A stretch of 64,000 nt of DNA from Spartobacteria bacterium UBA695 (lineage in GTDB: Bacteria > Verrucomicrobiota > Verrucomicrobiia > Chthoniobacterales > Chthoniobacteraceae), in contig DBMP01000008.1 in the NCBI GenBank assembly GCA_002298145.1, forward strand, positions 62,001-126,000, written 5' to 3'. Numbering within the stretch: the stretch's first letter is position 1; each line of letters starts with the position of its first letter. The translations under genes were made by a program, and so were the position numbers. Below are positions 50,967 to 60,960 of the stretch, piece after piece. The notes under the pieces were generated by a model. That model was not told the DNA's origin. It did not search any database and was given only the letters and a program-made list of their open reading frames with translations.

Positions 50967-51770
50967 ATGGAACTCCATCACCTCAAAGACACGCAGAGCG
51001 AACCCGATCACCGCCGGATTCCGATCGACCGCGTGGGAGTCAAAAACCTGCGCTACCCCATCCAGGTTCGCGACAAAGCCCGCTCGATGCAGAGCACCGT
51101 GGCGCAGTTCACACTGACCGTCGATCTTCCCCATCAATACAAGGGCACGCACATGAGCCGCTTCGTGGAGGCGCTCAACGAACACGGGCCCGTGATCCAC
51201 ATCGACAGCGTGCGGGATATCCTCCAGCGCCTGCGCACCAAGCTCCATTCGCAGAAAGCGCACCTGGAGTTCGAGTTCCCATTTTTCCTGGAAAAGAAAG
51301 CCCCGGCAACGGGCGCCACGGGAATGATGGACTACACCGTCCGCTTCGCCGCCACGGCAGACGGGAACGACGTCGATTTCGTCGCAACCGTCATCGTCCC
51401 GGTCACGACCCTCTGCCCCTGCTCCAAGGCCATCAGCGACTACGGCGCGCACAACCAGCGCGGGCAAGTTACCTACTCCGTGCGGTTCCACAAACCGATC
51501 TGGATTGAGGACTTGATCCAGCTCGTCGAGCGGTGCGCCAGCTGCGAGCTCTATTCGCTGCTGAAACGGCCTGACGAGAAAACGGTGACGGAGCGAGCCT
51601 ACGACAACCCGGTTTTTGTCGAAGACCTGGTGCGCAACGTTGCATCCCTTTCCGAGCGCGAGCCCAACATCAGATGGTACCGGGTGGAAGCGGAGAACTT
51701 CGAGTCGATCCACAACCACAACGCCTACGCCGTGATCGAAAAGCAGCTCGAGGTCAAAGCGGCAAAATAA
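50967..51770 (+). CDS. folE2: GTP cyclohydrolase, type IB
   Basis: Converts GTP to 7,8-dihydroneopterin triphosphate, the entry to folate and queuosine. The 267-residue protein is FolE2 and not FolE1: VGVKNLRYPIQV, the H-rich MSRFVEALNEHG, and the metal-site motif VTTLCPCSKAISDYGAHNQRG, with Cys150 and Cys152. FolE2 works with metals other than zinc and is often used when zinc is scarce. The ATG abuts the thioesterase stop without a gap. QueD at the start of the window would use its product. Confidence 0.93.
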   Translation: MELHHLKDTQSEPDHRRIPIDRVGVKNLRYPIQVRDKARSMQSTVAQFTLTVDLPHQYKGTHMSRFVEALNEHGPVIHIDSVRDILQRLRTKLHSQKAHLEFEFPFFLEKKAPATGATGMMDYTVRFAATADGNDVDFVATVIVPVTTLCPCSKAISDYGAHNQRGQVTYSVRFHKPIWIEDLIQLVERCASCELYSLLKRPDEKTVTERAYDNPVFVEDLVRNVASLSEREPNIRWYRVEAENFESIHNHNAYAVIEKQLEVKAAK

Positions 51771-51821
51771 AGGCTTGCCGGAGACCAAAAATCTGAGAGG
51801 TTATCGACTCCGTCATTTTTG

Positions 51822-51896
51822 GGGAGCGTAGCTCAGCGATAGAGCGGCTCGTTTACACCGAGTTGGTCGGGGGTTTGAATCCCTCCGCTCCCACCA
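51822..51896 (+). tRNA. tRNA-Val (anticodon UAC)
   Basis: Complete cloverleaf: acceptor GGGAGCG/CGCTCCC, D arm GCTC/GAGC with a short loop, anticodon loop TTTACAC giving UAC, T loop TTTGAAT, discriminator A, and encoded CCA. Confidence 0.96.
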
Positions 51897-51910
51897 TTTA
51901 TCTGATGGAA

Positions 51911-51939
51911 CCTAGCCCTTCGGTACGCTCCAGGCTAGG
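51911..51939 (+). terminator. Possible tRNA-Val terminator hairpin
   Basis: CCTAGCC/GGCTAGG 7-bp stem with a 15-base loop, 14 bases after the tRNA. No T run follows directly, so this is weak. Confidence 0.3.
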
Positions 51940-52035
51940 CGGGGATGCTTTCGGAGCCCTTTTCGGACGAATAACAGCGGTTAGGCCGTTTGATGGATTG
52001 AGTGGCGCCCGGTTCTCCCATAGCGTGCGGCCGGG

Positions 52036-53757
52036 ATGAATATGATCAACCTATCCGCATTGCCTCATTTCCTTTGGGGTTCGTTTTTGCTCTACGCCGG
52101 GCTGGCCATTCATACTTTTTTCCGGAGTCGGCATCGGATTTCATTTATCTTTGGCCTGCTGATGAGCTTCTGCGCCATCGTGGCGGTGGTTTATTACTAC
52201 CAGATCACGGTTCAGTCACTTCAAGCCAAGGTGGTCTTGATGCAGGTCTCCTTTGTTTTTTTCCCGTTCTTCGCGCCCCTATGGCTGGCGGTGGCGGTCC
52301 ATCTGGCGGGGGGCGAACATTGGTTACGACCGATGGTGTGGAAGCTGCTGCTGGTGGTGCCGCTCGTGACGGTCGGTTTTGCACTGACGGCCCAATATCA
52401 CGAATGGTTCCGGTACCATTTTACGCTGGAGACGCTGGGGCCTTTAAGCGTGTTGCATTACCAAAACGGGCCATGGTTTAGGTTCTATATTATCTATACC
52501 TATGCGGTGGGGGTGCTGGGCGTTTTCATTATACTTTCCGCGGGGTCTTCGGCGCTGCCGAATGCGCGCCGCAATATTATGGGCATCCTGGTGGCCTATG
52601 TGCTCCCGAGTGCGGTAGACCTTCTTTTCCAATTCGGGAAAACGCCGCTGCGGGGGCTTAATCTCACGATGTTTGCCTTTGTCCCCTCCGCGCTTATTAC
52701 GGCCTGGTTGGTTTTGCATCACCGTATCCTGAACCTGGAGCCGATCGCGCGGGATGTGCTTCTGGAACACATGAAGGAGGCCATCGTGGTGTTCGATATG
52801 CAGGGGAAGGTCGTGGAGCTTAACGCCAGGGCGGAGGAGATCCTGGGGGTGGAGCGCTACGCGGCACTGGATCAGCCCCAGGATTCGTTCGCCGCGCCTG
52901 GGCGGGATCTTTTCTCCGCGGGCCGCGTTCCCGTGCGGTTACAGGTTAAGTCAGTCCTCGGCGAGCAGCAATGGCTGGAGAGCTCGTCGGTGGAACTAAT
53001 CGACCAGGGCGGGACAAAGGTGGGGCGGCTTTTCTTTTTGCGGGATGTGACGATGGCGGTCGAGCGGGAGGCGCAGGCGGTGGAGATGGTCAAACTGGAG
53101 GCCGAGCAGCTGCGGTTGCGCGAGCAGCAGCGGCTGATCAGGGATTTGCACGATGGCTTGGGGGCGCTGAGCGCCAACCTGGGAATGCTGGCCGCGAGGG
53201 GGGCCAGGGCGCAGGATGCCGCAACGAAGGACCGGCTTTTGGATCAGATCAATCAGCTTTCCTGCGAAATCGGCATGGAGGTCCGGGAAATCATGAGTTC
53301 GCTGGAGTCGCGCGAGTTTTTTTGGGGGGACTTCGTGCACAATCTCCGGCGGTATGCGGCGATGGTCCTGGACGCCGTGGGCTTGACGTGGGAGCTGACG
53401 GTGCAGGGGGAGATTCCCGCAACGGGACCCGGGTATGCAGCGGGGATTTCCCTTTTCCGGGTGGTTCGCGAGGCGCTCAACAATTCGATCAAATACGCCC
53501 AGGCCGGGGAGGTCCAAATCCGACTGGCGTTTTCCGATGTCAGCTACCGGATCGAAGTCCAGGACGACGGCCTGGGCTTTGGGCTGGAGAATATGCGTCC
53601 CTCGGGGCGCGGCTTAAAGAATATGCGCCACCGCGTTGAGGAGCTCGGCGGCACCATGGAATTGCAAACTTCCTCCTCCGGCACTTTGCTGATTTTTACG
53701 ATTCCGCTCGCGGAAGAGGCCAGGCCCGAGGAAAATGGGGGCGATTCCTTAACCTAA
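52036..53757 (+). CDS. Seven-helix NarL-type sensor histidine kinase
   Basis: A 573-residue sensor. The N-terminal part (about 1-230) is seven membrane helices in the 7TM histidine-kinase pattern (HFLWGSFLLYAGLAIHTFF first). A PAS domain follows (AIVVFDMQGKVVELNARAEEILGVE), then a dimerisation segment with phospho-acceptor His372 in IRDLHDGLG (HisKA_3 type) and a HATPase with FRVVREALNNSIKYAQA and DDGLGFG...GRGLKNMRHR. This is the NarX/DegS class, which pairs with LuxR-type regulators. The regulator follows 27 bp downstream. Confidence 0.9.
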   Translation: MNMINLSALPHFLWGSFLLYAGLAIHTFFRSRHRISFIFGLLMSFCAIVAVVYYYQITVQSLQAKVVLMQVSFVFFPFFAPLWLAVAVHLAGGEHWLRPMVWKLLLVVPLVTVGFALTAQYHEWFRYHFTLETLGPLSVLHYQNGPWFRFYIIYTYAVGVLGVFIILSAGSSALPNARRNIMGILVAYVLPSAVDLLFQFGKTPLRGLNLTMFAFVPSALITAWLVLHHRILNLEPIARDVLLEHMKEAIVVFDMQGKVVELNARAEEILGVERYAALDQPQDSFAAPGRDLFSAGRVPVRLQVKSVLGEQQWLESSSVELIDQGGTKVGRLFFLRDVTMAVEREAQAVEMVKLEAEQLRLREQQRLIRDLHDGLGALSANLGMLAARGARAQDAATKDRLLDQINQLSCEIGMEVREIMSSLESREFFWGDFVHNLRRYAAMVLDAVGLTWELTVQGEIPATGPGYAAGISLFRVVREALNNSIKYAQAGEVQIRLAFSDVSYRIEVQDDGLGFGLENMRPSGRGLKNMRHRVEELGGTMELQTSSSGTLLIFTIPLAEEARPEENGGDSLT

Positions 53758-53784
53758 CAAGCCGCGAACCCCGTCCCCTTCCCG

Positions 53785-54417
53785 ATGCATATTGCGATTG
53801 TCGAAGACAATCAGACCCTGCTGGAAAACTTACGCCTGATGCTGCAAGGCGAACCCGGCTGCGTGGTCAACGGGGCCTGGCAAAGCGCCGAGGAGGCTCT
53901 GGCCGTGCCGATCTGGGCGGAAACGGACATCCTGCTGGCCGATCTCGACCTGCCCGGAATGTCCGGCGTCGATTTGATCAGCCAGCTCAAAAGCCGCTAC
54001 CCGGCCCTCAACTGCATGGCCTACACGATTTATGAGGACCGCTCGACGGTCTTCTCGGCCATCAAAGCGGGGGCTTGCGGCTACCTCCTCAAGGGAAGCA
54101 CGCCGAGGGAATTGATCGAGGCCTTGCGCGATCTTTACGATGGCGGCGCGCCCATGAGCCCCAAAGTAGCACGCAAGGTGATCCACCATTTTCAGGAAAT
54201 CACTGGCGGCGGCTCTGCCGGAGATGATGGGCTGACCAGCCGTGAACAGGATGTCCTGCGGCGGCTGGAGCAAGGTCAGTCGTACAAGGAGATCGGCGTA
54301 GCCATGGGTATCAGCGCCCATACCGTGCACACGCACATCAAGCATATCTACGAAAAGGTCCAGGGCCGTACCCGGGCGGAAGTCATGCGCAAGGCCCGGC
54401 TGCGCGGCTGGCTGTAG
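53785..54417 (+). CDS. NarL/FixJ-type response regulator
   Basis: A 210-residue regulator: receiver domain with acidic residues ED (7-8), phospho-acceptor Asp53 in LADLDLPGMSG, then a LuxR helix-turn-helix (LTSREQDVLRRLEQGQSYKEIGVAMGISAHTVHTHIKHIYEKV). It is the cognate partner of the preceding kinase. The next gene on the same strand is a giant autotransporter; repeated half-sites stand between, so this regulator probably controls it (inference). Confidence 0.92.
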   Translation: MHIAIVEDNQTLLENLRLMLQGEPGCVVNGAWQSAEEALAVPIWAETDILLADLDLPGMSGVDLISQLKSRYPALNCMAYTIYEDRSTVFSAIKAGACGYLLKGSTPRELIEALRDLYDGGAPMSPKVARKVIHHFQEITGGGSAGDDGLTSREQDVLRRLEQGQSYKEIGVAMGISAHTVHTHIKHIYEKVQGRTRAEVMRKARLRGWL

Positions 54418-54480
54418 CTCGCACGGGGCGCCTCAAGGCCCGCGCTTAGCTTAGCCTATAGGATGAAGTAAAACGGAGTT

Positions 54481-54519
54481 ATACGGGGAGAAAATATATA
54501 CCCCGAAAATACCCCGTAT
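54481..54519 (+). promoter_or_regulatory. Candidate response-regulator binding site upstream of the autotransporter
   Basis: ATACCCCG occurs at 54498-54505 and again at 54509-54516, exactly 11 bp apart, one helix turn. The second copy is also paired with an inverted ATACGGGG at 54481-54488 (8-bp arms with CCCCGTAT at 54512-54519). Directly and inversely repeated short half-sites fit a dimeric NarL/LuxR-type regulator. Confidence 0.5.
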
Positions 54520-54652
54520 GGGTGATGTTGTTGGCTTATCATACCCAGTAGCCTGACGGACTAAGTCAGAATTGCAGTTCAGAAAACGTCACGGGAATGC
54601 CCCCCCAAAGCCCGCCTGATGTTCAGCAGGGTAGCCAACAGAAAAACAACCT

Positions 54653-57600
54653 ATGATCAAATTCGTCAAAAACGGTGTCGGGCTTTGGGTAATTCAAACT
54701 TTGTGGGCGGCCGCCATGGTCGTCCCCGCAGCCCAGGCGGAAACTATCGTGAGTTTGAGCAGCAATGCGCCCCTGGTGACCACCAGCTTGAGCTATGACG
54801 GGGGTGGATCCATTGTGAACGGGAACGGCTACTCGGGATATTTTGTGCAGTCGGGGAACCTGAGCCTCTCCAATGTGACGCTGACGAATTTTGTGACCAC
54901 CGGCGGCACGGGAAGTGGCGGTGGCGCGGCCTTGGGCGGCGCGGTTTATGTCAACAGCGGTGCCACGGCGACGCTGACGAACGTGAGCTATAGCGACAAC
55001 GGCGTCGTGGGCGGCACGGGCGGGGTGGGAACGGTCGGCGGATCTCTCAATAACCGCTTCAATGCGGGAACGACGGGAGCTAACGGAACCGCTGGTGCAA
55101 ACGCGATTTCCGACAGCGCCGTTGTCAACGGCGGAAACGGCGGAAGCGGTTACAACGGTTCCTCAGGAGCCAACGCAACGTCGGGCGTTGGCGGCACAGG
55201 CGGTTCGGGCGGCAACGGTTCTGGCGGCGTCATCACGACGGCGGATGTTGTAAAGTCAATAGCGGATTCAGTCTATGACGCGGCGACGCTCGCGTCCAAC
55301 ACGACGCTTGCCGCAGAGTATACGGCCATTGCGGGACAGTTCACCCTCCAGGCCTCGGCTGCGACTACCGGAGTGACCACGGCAGGCTTGGCTCCGGTTT
55401 ATACTGCGCTGGCTACGCAATATTACACCATGGCTGCCGAAGCCACCGCGGAGACCACTACCGCTGATGCACTCAAGATCGCCGCCGACGCCGCTTATAC
55501 GCTGGCGCTGAACGTGACCTCCCTTGCAGCAGGGGTGGCCGGCATGGGCGGCAACGGCGGCGCGGGCGGCAATGGCGGCAATGGCAGCTTCGGTTACGGC
55601 GGTGGCCAGGGTGGCGCAGGTGGCAACGGCGGCGACGCCGTTTCCGCCTCGAATGCCATTGGCGGCACAGGCGGTAACGGCGGCACGGGCGGTAACGGCG
55701 GTTTTGGCGCGGGCGGCGGCACGGGCGGCAACGGCGGCAGCGCGGGCTCCGACGGCAATGATGCCACCAATGCGGGCGCAGACGGCTCAGGCGGCAGCGG
55801 CGGCACAGGCGGATTCGGCGCGGGCAACGGCAGCACCGCCGACGGCTCTGACAACGGCACGGGCGGCAACGGCGGCTCCGGTTACGGCGGCTCGATTTTC
55901 GTCGCCTCCGGCGGCACGCTCAACATCAACGGCAACGCCACGTTCTCCCAGGGGCACGCGCTCGGCGGCGGCAGCGAGAACGGCGGGGATTCCGGCGAAG
56001 GCGTGGGCACGGACCTTTTCATGATGAAAGGCTCCACTGTGAACCTGAACGCGGGCAACGGCGTTATTACCTTTAACGGCACGATCGCCGACGACAGCAA
56101 GGCCAGCATTTCCTCCTCCTCCATCGCCGACGGCAAGGGGGCATCCATTAATATCAACAGCGGCCTGGTCATTTTCAACGGGGCCAACACCTACAGCGGT
56201 GTGACCAACGTCAACGGCGGTGTCTTGCAGGCATGGGACGGCGTGGGCCTCTACACCAATAGCAACCTCAACTTCGCGGGCGGCGTTTTCCAGACCAGCG
56301 GCATGTTTGACCGCTACGTGGGCACCGCCGCGTGGAAAGTTCAGTGGACCGGCGACGGCGGCTTCGCGGCGGTCGACGGCGGGCTGACCGTGCGCCTCAA
56401 CGGCGGCATCACGCTTACTTGGGATACCAACAGCTTTGTGCCCACCGGTAATTCGTTGCTCTTCGGCTCCACCTCCGCGACCGATTCGGTCACGTTCGTC
56501 AACAACATCAACCTCAACGGGGGCAACCGCTCGATCCTCGTTGCGGCCAATGGGGACAATTCGGACACCGCCATCCTTACCGGCGTCCTTTCCAACGGCG
56601 CGCTGACCGTCAACGACGCCACCCATACCGGCATCCTGATCCTGACCAACGTCAATACCTATGACGGCGGGACCACGATCAACGCGGGCATTCTGGCCCT
56701 CTCCGGCAGCGCCAAGCTCAATGCAAACGGAGCCGTGGCCGTCACCGGAACCTTCGATATTTCCATGGCGAAAGATCAGACCATCGGCGACCTCAGCGGC
56801 CCCGGCGTGGTCAACCTCGGTAGCAATCGCCTGACCCTCAACACCGGCGACAGCACCTTCTCAGGCTCCATCAATGACGGTGGCCTTGCCGGGGGCACCG
56901 GCGGCAGCGTGACCAAGCGCGACTCCGGCACCTTGACCCTCACCGGTACGAACACTTACACCGGCGGCACCATCATCGACGCAGGCGGCACGATTGCCAT
57001 GAAGGCCAACGGCACGTTGTATTCCAACGGAGCCGTCCAGGCCAACGGCACCTTCGATATTTCCCAGGGCATCAGCCAAACCATCGGCGACCTGAGCGGC
57101 TCCGGTACGGTCGCCCTCGGCAGCAACCGCCTAACGCTCAATATCGGCAACAGTCTCTTCTCCGGGGCCATCACCGATGGCGGTATCGGCGGCGGCACGG
57201 GCGGTAGCGTTACCAAGCGCAGCTCCGGCACCTTGACCCTCACTGGCACGAACACCTACACCGGTGGCACCATCATTGATGCGGGCGGCACGATTGCCAT
57301 GAAGGCCAACGGCACGTTGTATTCCAACGGCACCGTCCAAGCCAACGGCACCTTCGATATTTCCCAGGGCATCAGCCAGACCATCGGCGACCTGAGCGGC
57401 TCCGGCACGGTCGCCCTCGGCAGCAACCGCCTAACGCTCAATATCGGCAACAGCCTCTTCTCCGGGGCCATCACCGATGGCGGTATTGGCGGCGGCACGG
57501 GCGGCAGCCTCACCAAGCGCAGCTCCGGCACCTTGACCCTCACTGGCACGAACACCTACACCGGCGGCACCATCATTGATGCGGGCGGCACGATTGCCAT

Positions 57601-60600
57601 GAAGGCCAACGGCACGTTGTATTCCAACGGCACCGTGCAGGCCAACGGCACCTTCGATATTTCCCAGGGCCTCAGCCAGACCATCGGCGACCTGAGCGGC
57701 TCCGGCACGGTCGCCCTCGGCAGCAACCGCCTGACGCTCAACAATGGCGACAGCACCTTCTCGGGCTTGATCGCCGATGGCGGTATCGGCGGCGGCACGG
57801 GCGGCAGCCTCACCAAGCGCGGCTCCGGCACCCTGACCCTCACCGGCACGGGCACCTACACCGGCGGCACTATCATTGACGCGGGTGGCACGCTCGCCCT
57901 GCAGAACAGCGCCAAGCTCTACAGCAACGGCGCGGTCGAGTCCAACGGCGTCTTCGACATCTCGCAGGGGACCAACCAAACCATCGGCGACCTGAGCGGT
58001 TCCGGTGAAGTCAATCTTGGCTCAAAGCAGCTCACGCTGAACCTCGGCAATAGCACCTTCTCCGGGAGCATCAACGATGGCGGCATCGGCGGGGGCACCG
58101 GCGGCAGCCTCGTCAAGCGCGGCTCCGGCACGCTCACCCTCACCGGCACGAGCACCTACACCGGCGGCACCGTCATTAACACTGGCGGCACCATCGCCCT
58201 GAAAAACAACGGCCAGCTCTACAGCAACGGCGCGGTCACGGCCAACGGCGTCTTCGATATTTCCCAGGCGCACAACCAGACCATCGGCGACCTAAGCGGC
58301 TCGGGGCTTGTAAACCTCGGCGCCAACCAGCTCTCGCTGAACCTCGGCAACAGCACCTTCTCGGGCACCATTGCCGATGGCGGCATCGCAGGGGGCACCG
58401 GCGGCAGCCTGCTCAAGCGCGGCTCCGGCACGCTGACCCTCACCGGCTCGAACACCTACACCGGCGGCACCATCATCGACGAAGGCGGCACGCTGGCGCT
58501 CTCCGGCAACGGCAGCCTCTACTCCGGCGGCGCGCTGGAGGTTAACGGCACCTTCGACGTCACCGCCAAGACCCACGACTTCACCGTAGGCTCGCTGAGC
58601 GGCTCAGGCCTGGTCGCCCTCGGGGACCGGCAGCTCACCTTCGGCGCGGCGGCCAACACGGCCTACTCCGGCGTCATCACCGGCAGCACCAATGCAGCCC
58701 TCATCAAAGAAGGCACGGGCGAATTCGTCTTCAGCGGCACTTCCTCCGTGCTCTCCTGGCAGATTAAGACCGGCTCCGTAGCCCTCGAAGCTTCGGCCGG
58801 GGGGTACGCCAACCTCTCGACCCAGGCCACCGTCACCGTCTCAGGAACCGGCGCGCTCATCGTGAACAACAACAACACGATCCAGACGCTGAACACCAAC
58901 GGCCTCATCTCCGGCACGGCCACGTTGACCGCCACGCAGTACAACCTCAACGACGGCGCAGTCGTCAACGCCAAGCTCGGCACCGGCACCATCTACTCCA
59001 ATGGAGCCGTGACCGCCAACGCCACGCTCGGGGCCAACACGATCTACATCCAGTCGGGCATCCTGACCCTCGGCGCGGCGGACATCCTCTCGCACAACGC
59101 CACGGTCGACATCTCTCTCGACGCAAAAATGATCCTCGCCGGAGGCGACCAGACGATCCTGAACCTGACAGGCGCGGGCAATGCCTACGAGGAAAACAAC
59201 TACGTGCTCCACGTCACCAACGGCGGCGACTACGCCGGCCATTTGGTCAGCGTGGGCTCGCTGGTGAAATCCGGCTCCGGAGCGCTCACCCTCTCCGGTA
59301 CCAACGAGTACAACGCAGGCACCACCGTCGAAAGCGGTACATTGATCGTTAACGGATTGCTCACCAGCCAGACGGTAGTTAATCCGAACGGGACCCTGAA
59401 GGGCTCCGGCACCGTCAACGGAAACGTGACCAACAACGGCATCCTGGCTCCCGGCAATTCCCCGGGCATCCTGACCATCTCCGGCAACTACACGGAAAAC
59501 GCCATCCTCCAGATCGAGATCGGCGGTACCGCGGGCGCCGGGGTCAACCCCAACGGGAACGACCAAGTGGTCGTCAGCGGCGTCACGCAGCTCAACGCGC
59601 AATCCAGCGTGCTGGAGATCAAGCAGTACAACAGCTTCGCGCCACAGAAGGGGGATAGCTTCCAGATCATCAATGCCGCGGCGGGCTCCATCCAGGGGAC
59701 CTTCTCCAGCATTACCTCTGACCTGAACCTGCAAGCCGTCTTCTCCCGCTGGAACGGCTCCCTCACCTTCACCGGCCTGAGCTCCGGCGCGGACCTTGAG
59801 AAAGCCTTCAGCCACCTTACCTCCAACCAAAAGGCCATACTGCATGACCTGAAAGTGGGGCAGGATCAGTACGACGGCGGCAACCTCATCGTTCAGCTGC
59901 TCCAGTCCTCCAATCCCTCCGTCGTGTTTGATAAAGCCTCGCCGGAAGCCTACGCGGGCAACGTCGATTACGCACTGCGGGCGCTGCGGGCCTACTCCGA
60001 CAACGCGCGCAACATGGAGTCGGTTCTAGTGGACGGGAAGTACGAATTCTTCGGAGGGTATTCCGGCTTCTCGACTGGGGCCAACAGCTCCGACGATCTC
60101 GCCAACTACGATCTGAACGGCAACGCCGGCATCGCAGGCGTACGCGGTCAGATCTCCAAGCGAGTCTCGCTCGGGTTCTTCGGCGGCTTCGACAGCGGCA
60201 CGATCGATTCCACCTTCCTGCGCTCGGATGTGACCGGATCGGTCTGGGGCCTCTTCAGTGAAGTCGCCCTCACCCCGGACCGCAGCTTCCTGGCAATCGG
60301 CACCGTCTCCGCCGGATTCTTCAGCACCGACGGAACCCGCACCACCAATACGAGCACCTCGCACTTCACCGGCATCGATTCCAACTCGCAGGAGGTCTCC
60401 CTCGCCCTCCAATATGCATGGCTGAAGGGCAGCAACTACATCGTCCGTCCTGAGTTCAAACTGGCCTACTCCCACGCGAACATGGGCGGGTTTGCCGAGA
60501 AGAACAAGAACGTCGGCGAAGCCCTGAAGGTCAACAGCATTGACGCAGACAGCTTCCTGACGGAACTGGCCATCAACGCCGAGTGGGAAGCCCTCAGCCG

Positions 60601-60859
60601 CCTCACGCTGCGAGGCCGCCTGGCGGTTTACCATGACTTCGCCGATGCTTCGCGCGACGTCACGGCCCACCTGGTCAAGGAAACAACCGACTTCACTGTC
60701 CAGGCTCCCGGCATGGGGCAAACGGAAGTGAACTTCTCCGTCGGGGCCAACTATCGCTTCAACGACCGGGTCGGAATGGGCCTTTCCTACAAGGGTGGCT
60801 ACAACCCCGATGCCAAGTTCTCCAACACCTACTCGGCCAACGTCAGCATCTCGTTCTAG
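54653..60859 (+). CDS. Giant autotransporter with Gly-rich stalk and 100-residue beta-strand repeats
   Basis: A 2068-residue outer-membrane autotransporter. Signal peptide to about residue 30 (VVPAAQA). Residues about 80-430 are Gly-rich (GGTGGNGG-like), interrupted near 197-300 by an Ala/Thr-rich helical insert (SIADSVYDAATLASNTT). Residues about 660-1310 hold six to seven nearly identical 100-residue units (GTLTLTGTNTYTGGTIIDAGG). A further beta-helix carries LAPGNSPGILTISGN near 1600. The C-terminus, about 1797-2068, is an autotransporter beta-barrel (YEFFGGYSGF start, GVRGQISKRVSLGFFGG) ending in Phe. It is likely a surface adhesin or matrix protein (inference). It follows the two-component pair. 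No good ribosome binding site is seen before the ATG. Confidence 0.92.
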   Translation: MIKFVKNGVGLWVIQTLWAAAMVVPAAQAETIVSLSSNAPLVTTSLSYDGGGSIVNGNGYSGYFVQSGNLSLSNVTLTNFVTTGGTGSGGGAALGGAVYVNSGATATLTNVSYSDNGVVGGTGGVGTVGGSLNNRFNAGTTGANGTAGANAISDSAVVNGGNGGSGYNGSSGANATSGVGGTGGSGGNGSGGVITTADVVKSIADSVYDAATLASNTTLAAEYTAIAGQFTLQASAATTGVTTAGLAPVYTALATQYYTMAAEATAETTTADALKIAADAAYTLALNVTSLAAGVAGMGGNGGAGGNGGNGSFGYGGGQGGAGGNGGDAVSASNAIGGTGGNGGTGGNGGFGAGGGTGGNGGSAGSDGNDATNAGADGSGGSGGTGGFGAGNGSTADGSDNGTGGNGGSGYGGSIFVASGGTLNINGNATFSQGHALGGGSENGGDSGEGVGTDLFMMKGSTVNLNAGNGVITFNGTIADDSKASISSSSIADGKGASININSGLVIFNGANTYSGVTNVNGGVLQAWDGVGLYTNSNLNFAGGVFQTSGMFDRYVGTAAWKVQWTGDGGFAAVDGGLTVRLNGGITLTWDTNSFVPTGNSLLFGSTSATDSVTFVNNINLNGGNRSILVAANGDNSDTAILTGVLSNGALTVNDATHTGILILTNVNTYDGGTTINAGILALSGSAKLNANGAVAVTGTFDISMAKDQTIGDLSGPGVVNLGSNRLTLNTGDSTFSGSINDGGLAGGTGGSVTKRDSGTLTLTGTNTYTGGTIIDAGGTIAMKANGTLYSNGAVQANGTFDISQGISQTIGDLSGSGTVALGSNRLTLNIGNSLFSGAITDGGIGGGTGGSVTKRSSGTLTLTGTNTYTGGTIIDAGGTIAMKANGTLYSNGTVQANGTFDISQGISQTIGDLSGSGTVALGSNRLTLNIGNSLFSGAITDGGIGGGTGGSLTKRSSGTLTLTGTNTYTGGTIIDAGGTIAMKANGTLYSNGTVQANGTFDISQGLSQTIGDLSGSGTVALGSNRLTLNNGDSTFSGLIADGGIGGGTGGSLTKRGSGTLTLTGTGTYTGGTIIDAGGTLALQNSAKLYSNGAVESNGVFDISQGTNQTIGDLSGSGEVNLGSKQLTLNLGNSTFSGSINDGGIGGGTGGSLVKRGSGTLTLTGTSTYTGGTVINTGGTIALKNNGQLYSNGAVTANGVFDISQAHNQTIGDLSGSGLVNLGANQLSLNLGNSTFSGTIADGGIAGGTGGSLLKRGSGTLTLTGSNTYTGGTIIDEGGTLALSGNGSLYSGGALEVNGTFDVTAKTHDFTVGSLSGSGLVALGDRQLTFGAAANTAYSGVITGSTNAALIKEGTGEFVFSGTSSVLSWQIKTGSVALEASAGGYANLSTQATVTVSGTGALIVNNNNTIQTLNTNGLISGTATLTATQYNLNDGAVVNAKLGTGTIYSNGAVTANATLGANTIYIQSGILTLGAADILSHNATVDISLDAKMILAGGDQTILNLTGAGNAYEENNYVLHVTNGGDYAGHLVSVGSLVKSGSGALTLSGTNEYNAGTTVESGTLIVNGLLTSQTVVNPNGTLKGSGTVNGNVTNNGILAPGNSPGILTISGNYTENAILQIEIGGTAGAGVNPNGNDQVVVSGVTQLNAQSSVLEIKQYNSFAPQKGDSFQIINAAAGSIQGTFSSITSDLNLQAVFSRWNGSLTFTGLSSGADLEKAFSHLTSNQKAILHDLKVGQDQYDGGNLIVQLLQSSNPSVVFDKASPEAYAGNVDYALRALRAYSDNARNMESVLVDGKYEFFGGYSGFSTGANSSDDLANYDLNGNAGIAGVRGQISKRVSLGFFGGFDSGTIDSTFLRSDVTGSVWGLFSEVALTPDRSFLAIGTVSAGFFSTDGTRTTNTSTSHFTGIDSNSQEVSLALQYAWLKGSNYIVRPEFKLAYSHANMGGFAEKNKNVGEALKVNSIDADSFLTELAINAEWEALSRLTLRGRLAVYHDFADASRDVTAHLVKETTDFTVQAPGMGQTEVNFSVGANYRFNDRVGMGLSYKGGYNPDAKFSNTYSANVSISF
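56641..58590 (+). repeat. 300-bp tandem repeats inside the autotransporter
   Basis: Units with an exact period of 300 bp (100 codons) from about 56641, 56941, 57241, 57541, 57841, 58141 and 58441. The three units between 56941 and 57840 are almost identical at DNA level, including third positions; the outer ones are more diverged. No frameshift occurs. Confidence 0.9.
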
Positions 60860-60884
60860 CGGATCCTAGAGCAATGGGTTTTAA

Positions 60885-60916
60885 GGGATGGGCGCAATAA
60901 CCCCGGCGCCCATCCC
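60885..60916 (+). terminator. Hairpin after the autotransporter
   Basis: Perfect 11-bp stem GGGATGGGCGC / GCGCCCATCCC with a 10-base loop, 25 bp after the autotransporter stop and before the converging MFS stop. No T run follows, so it may work in both directions with help from Rho, or only protect the mRNA end. Confidence 0.5.
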
Positions 60917-60960
60917 GCTGCCTTTCCCCGTCATCCTCGCTGCAAACCGCAGGCGTGCCA

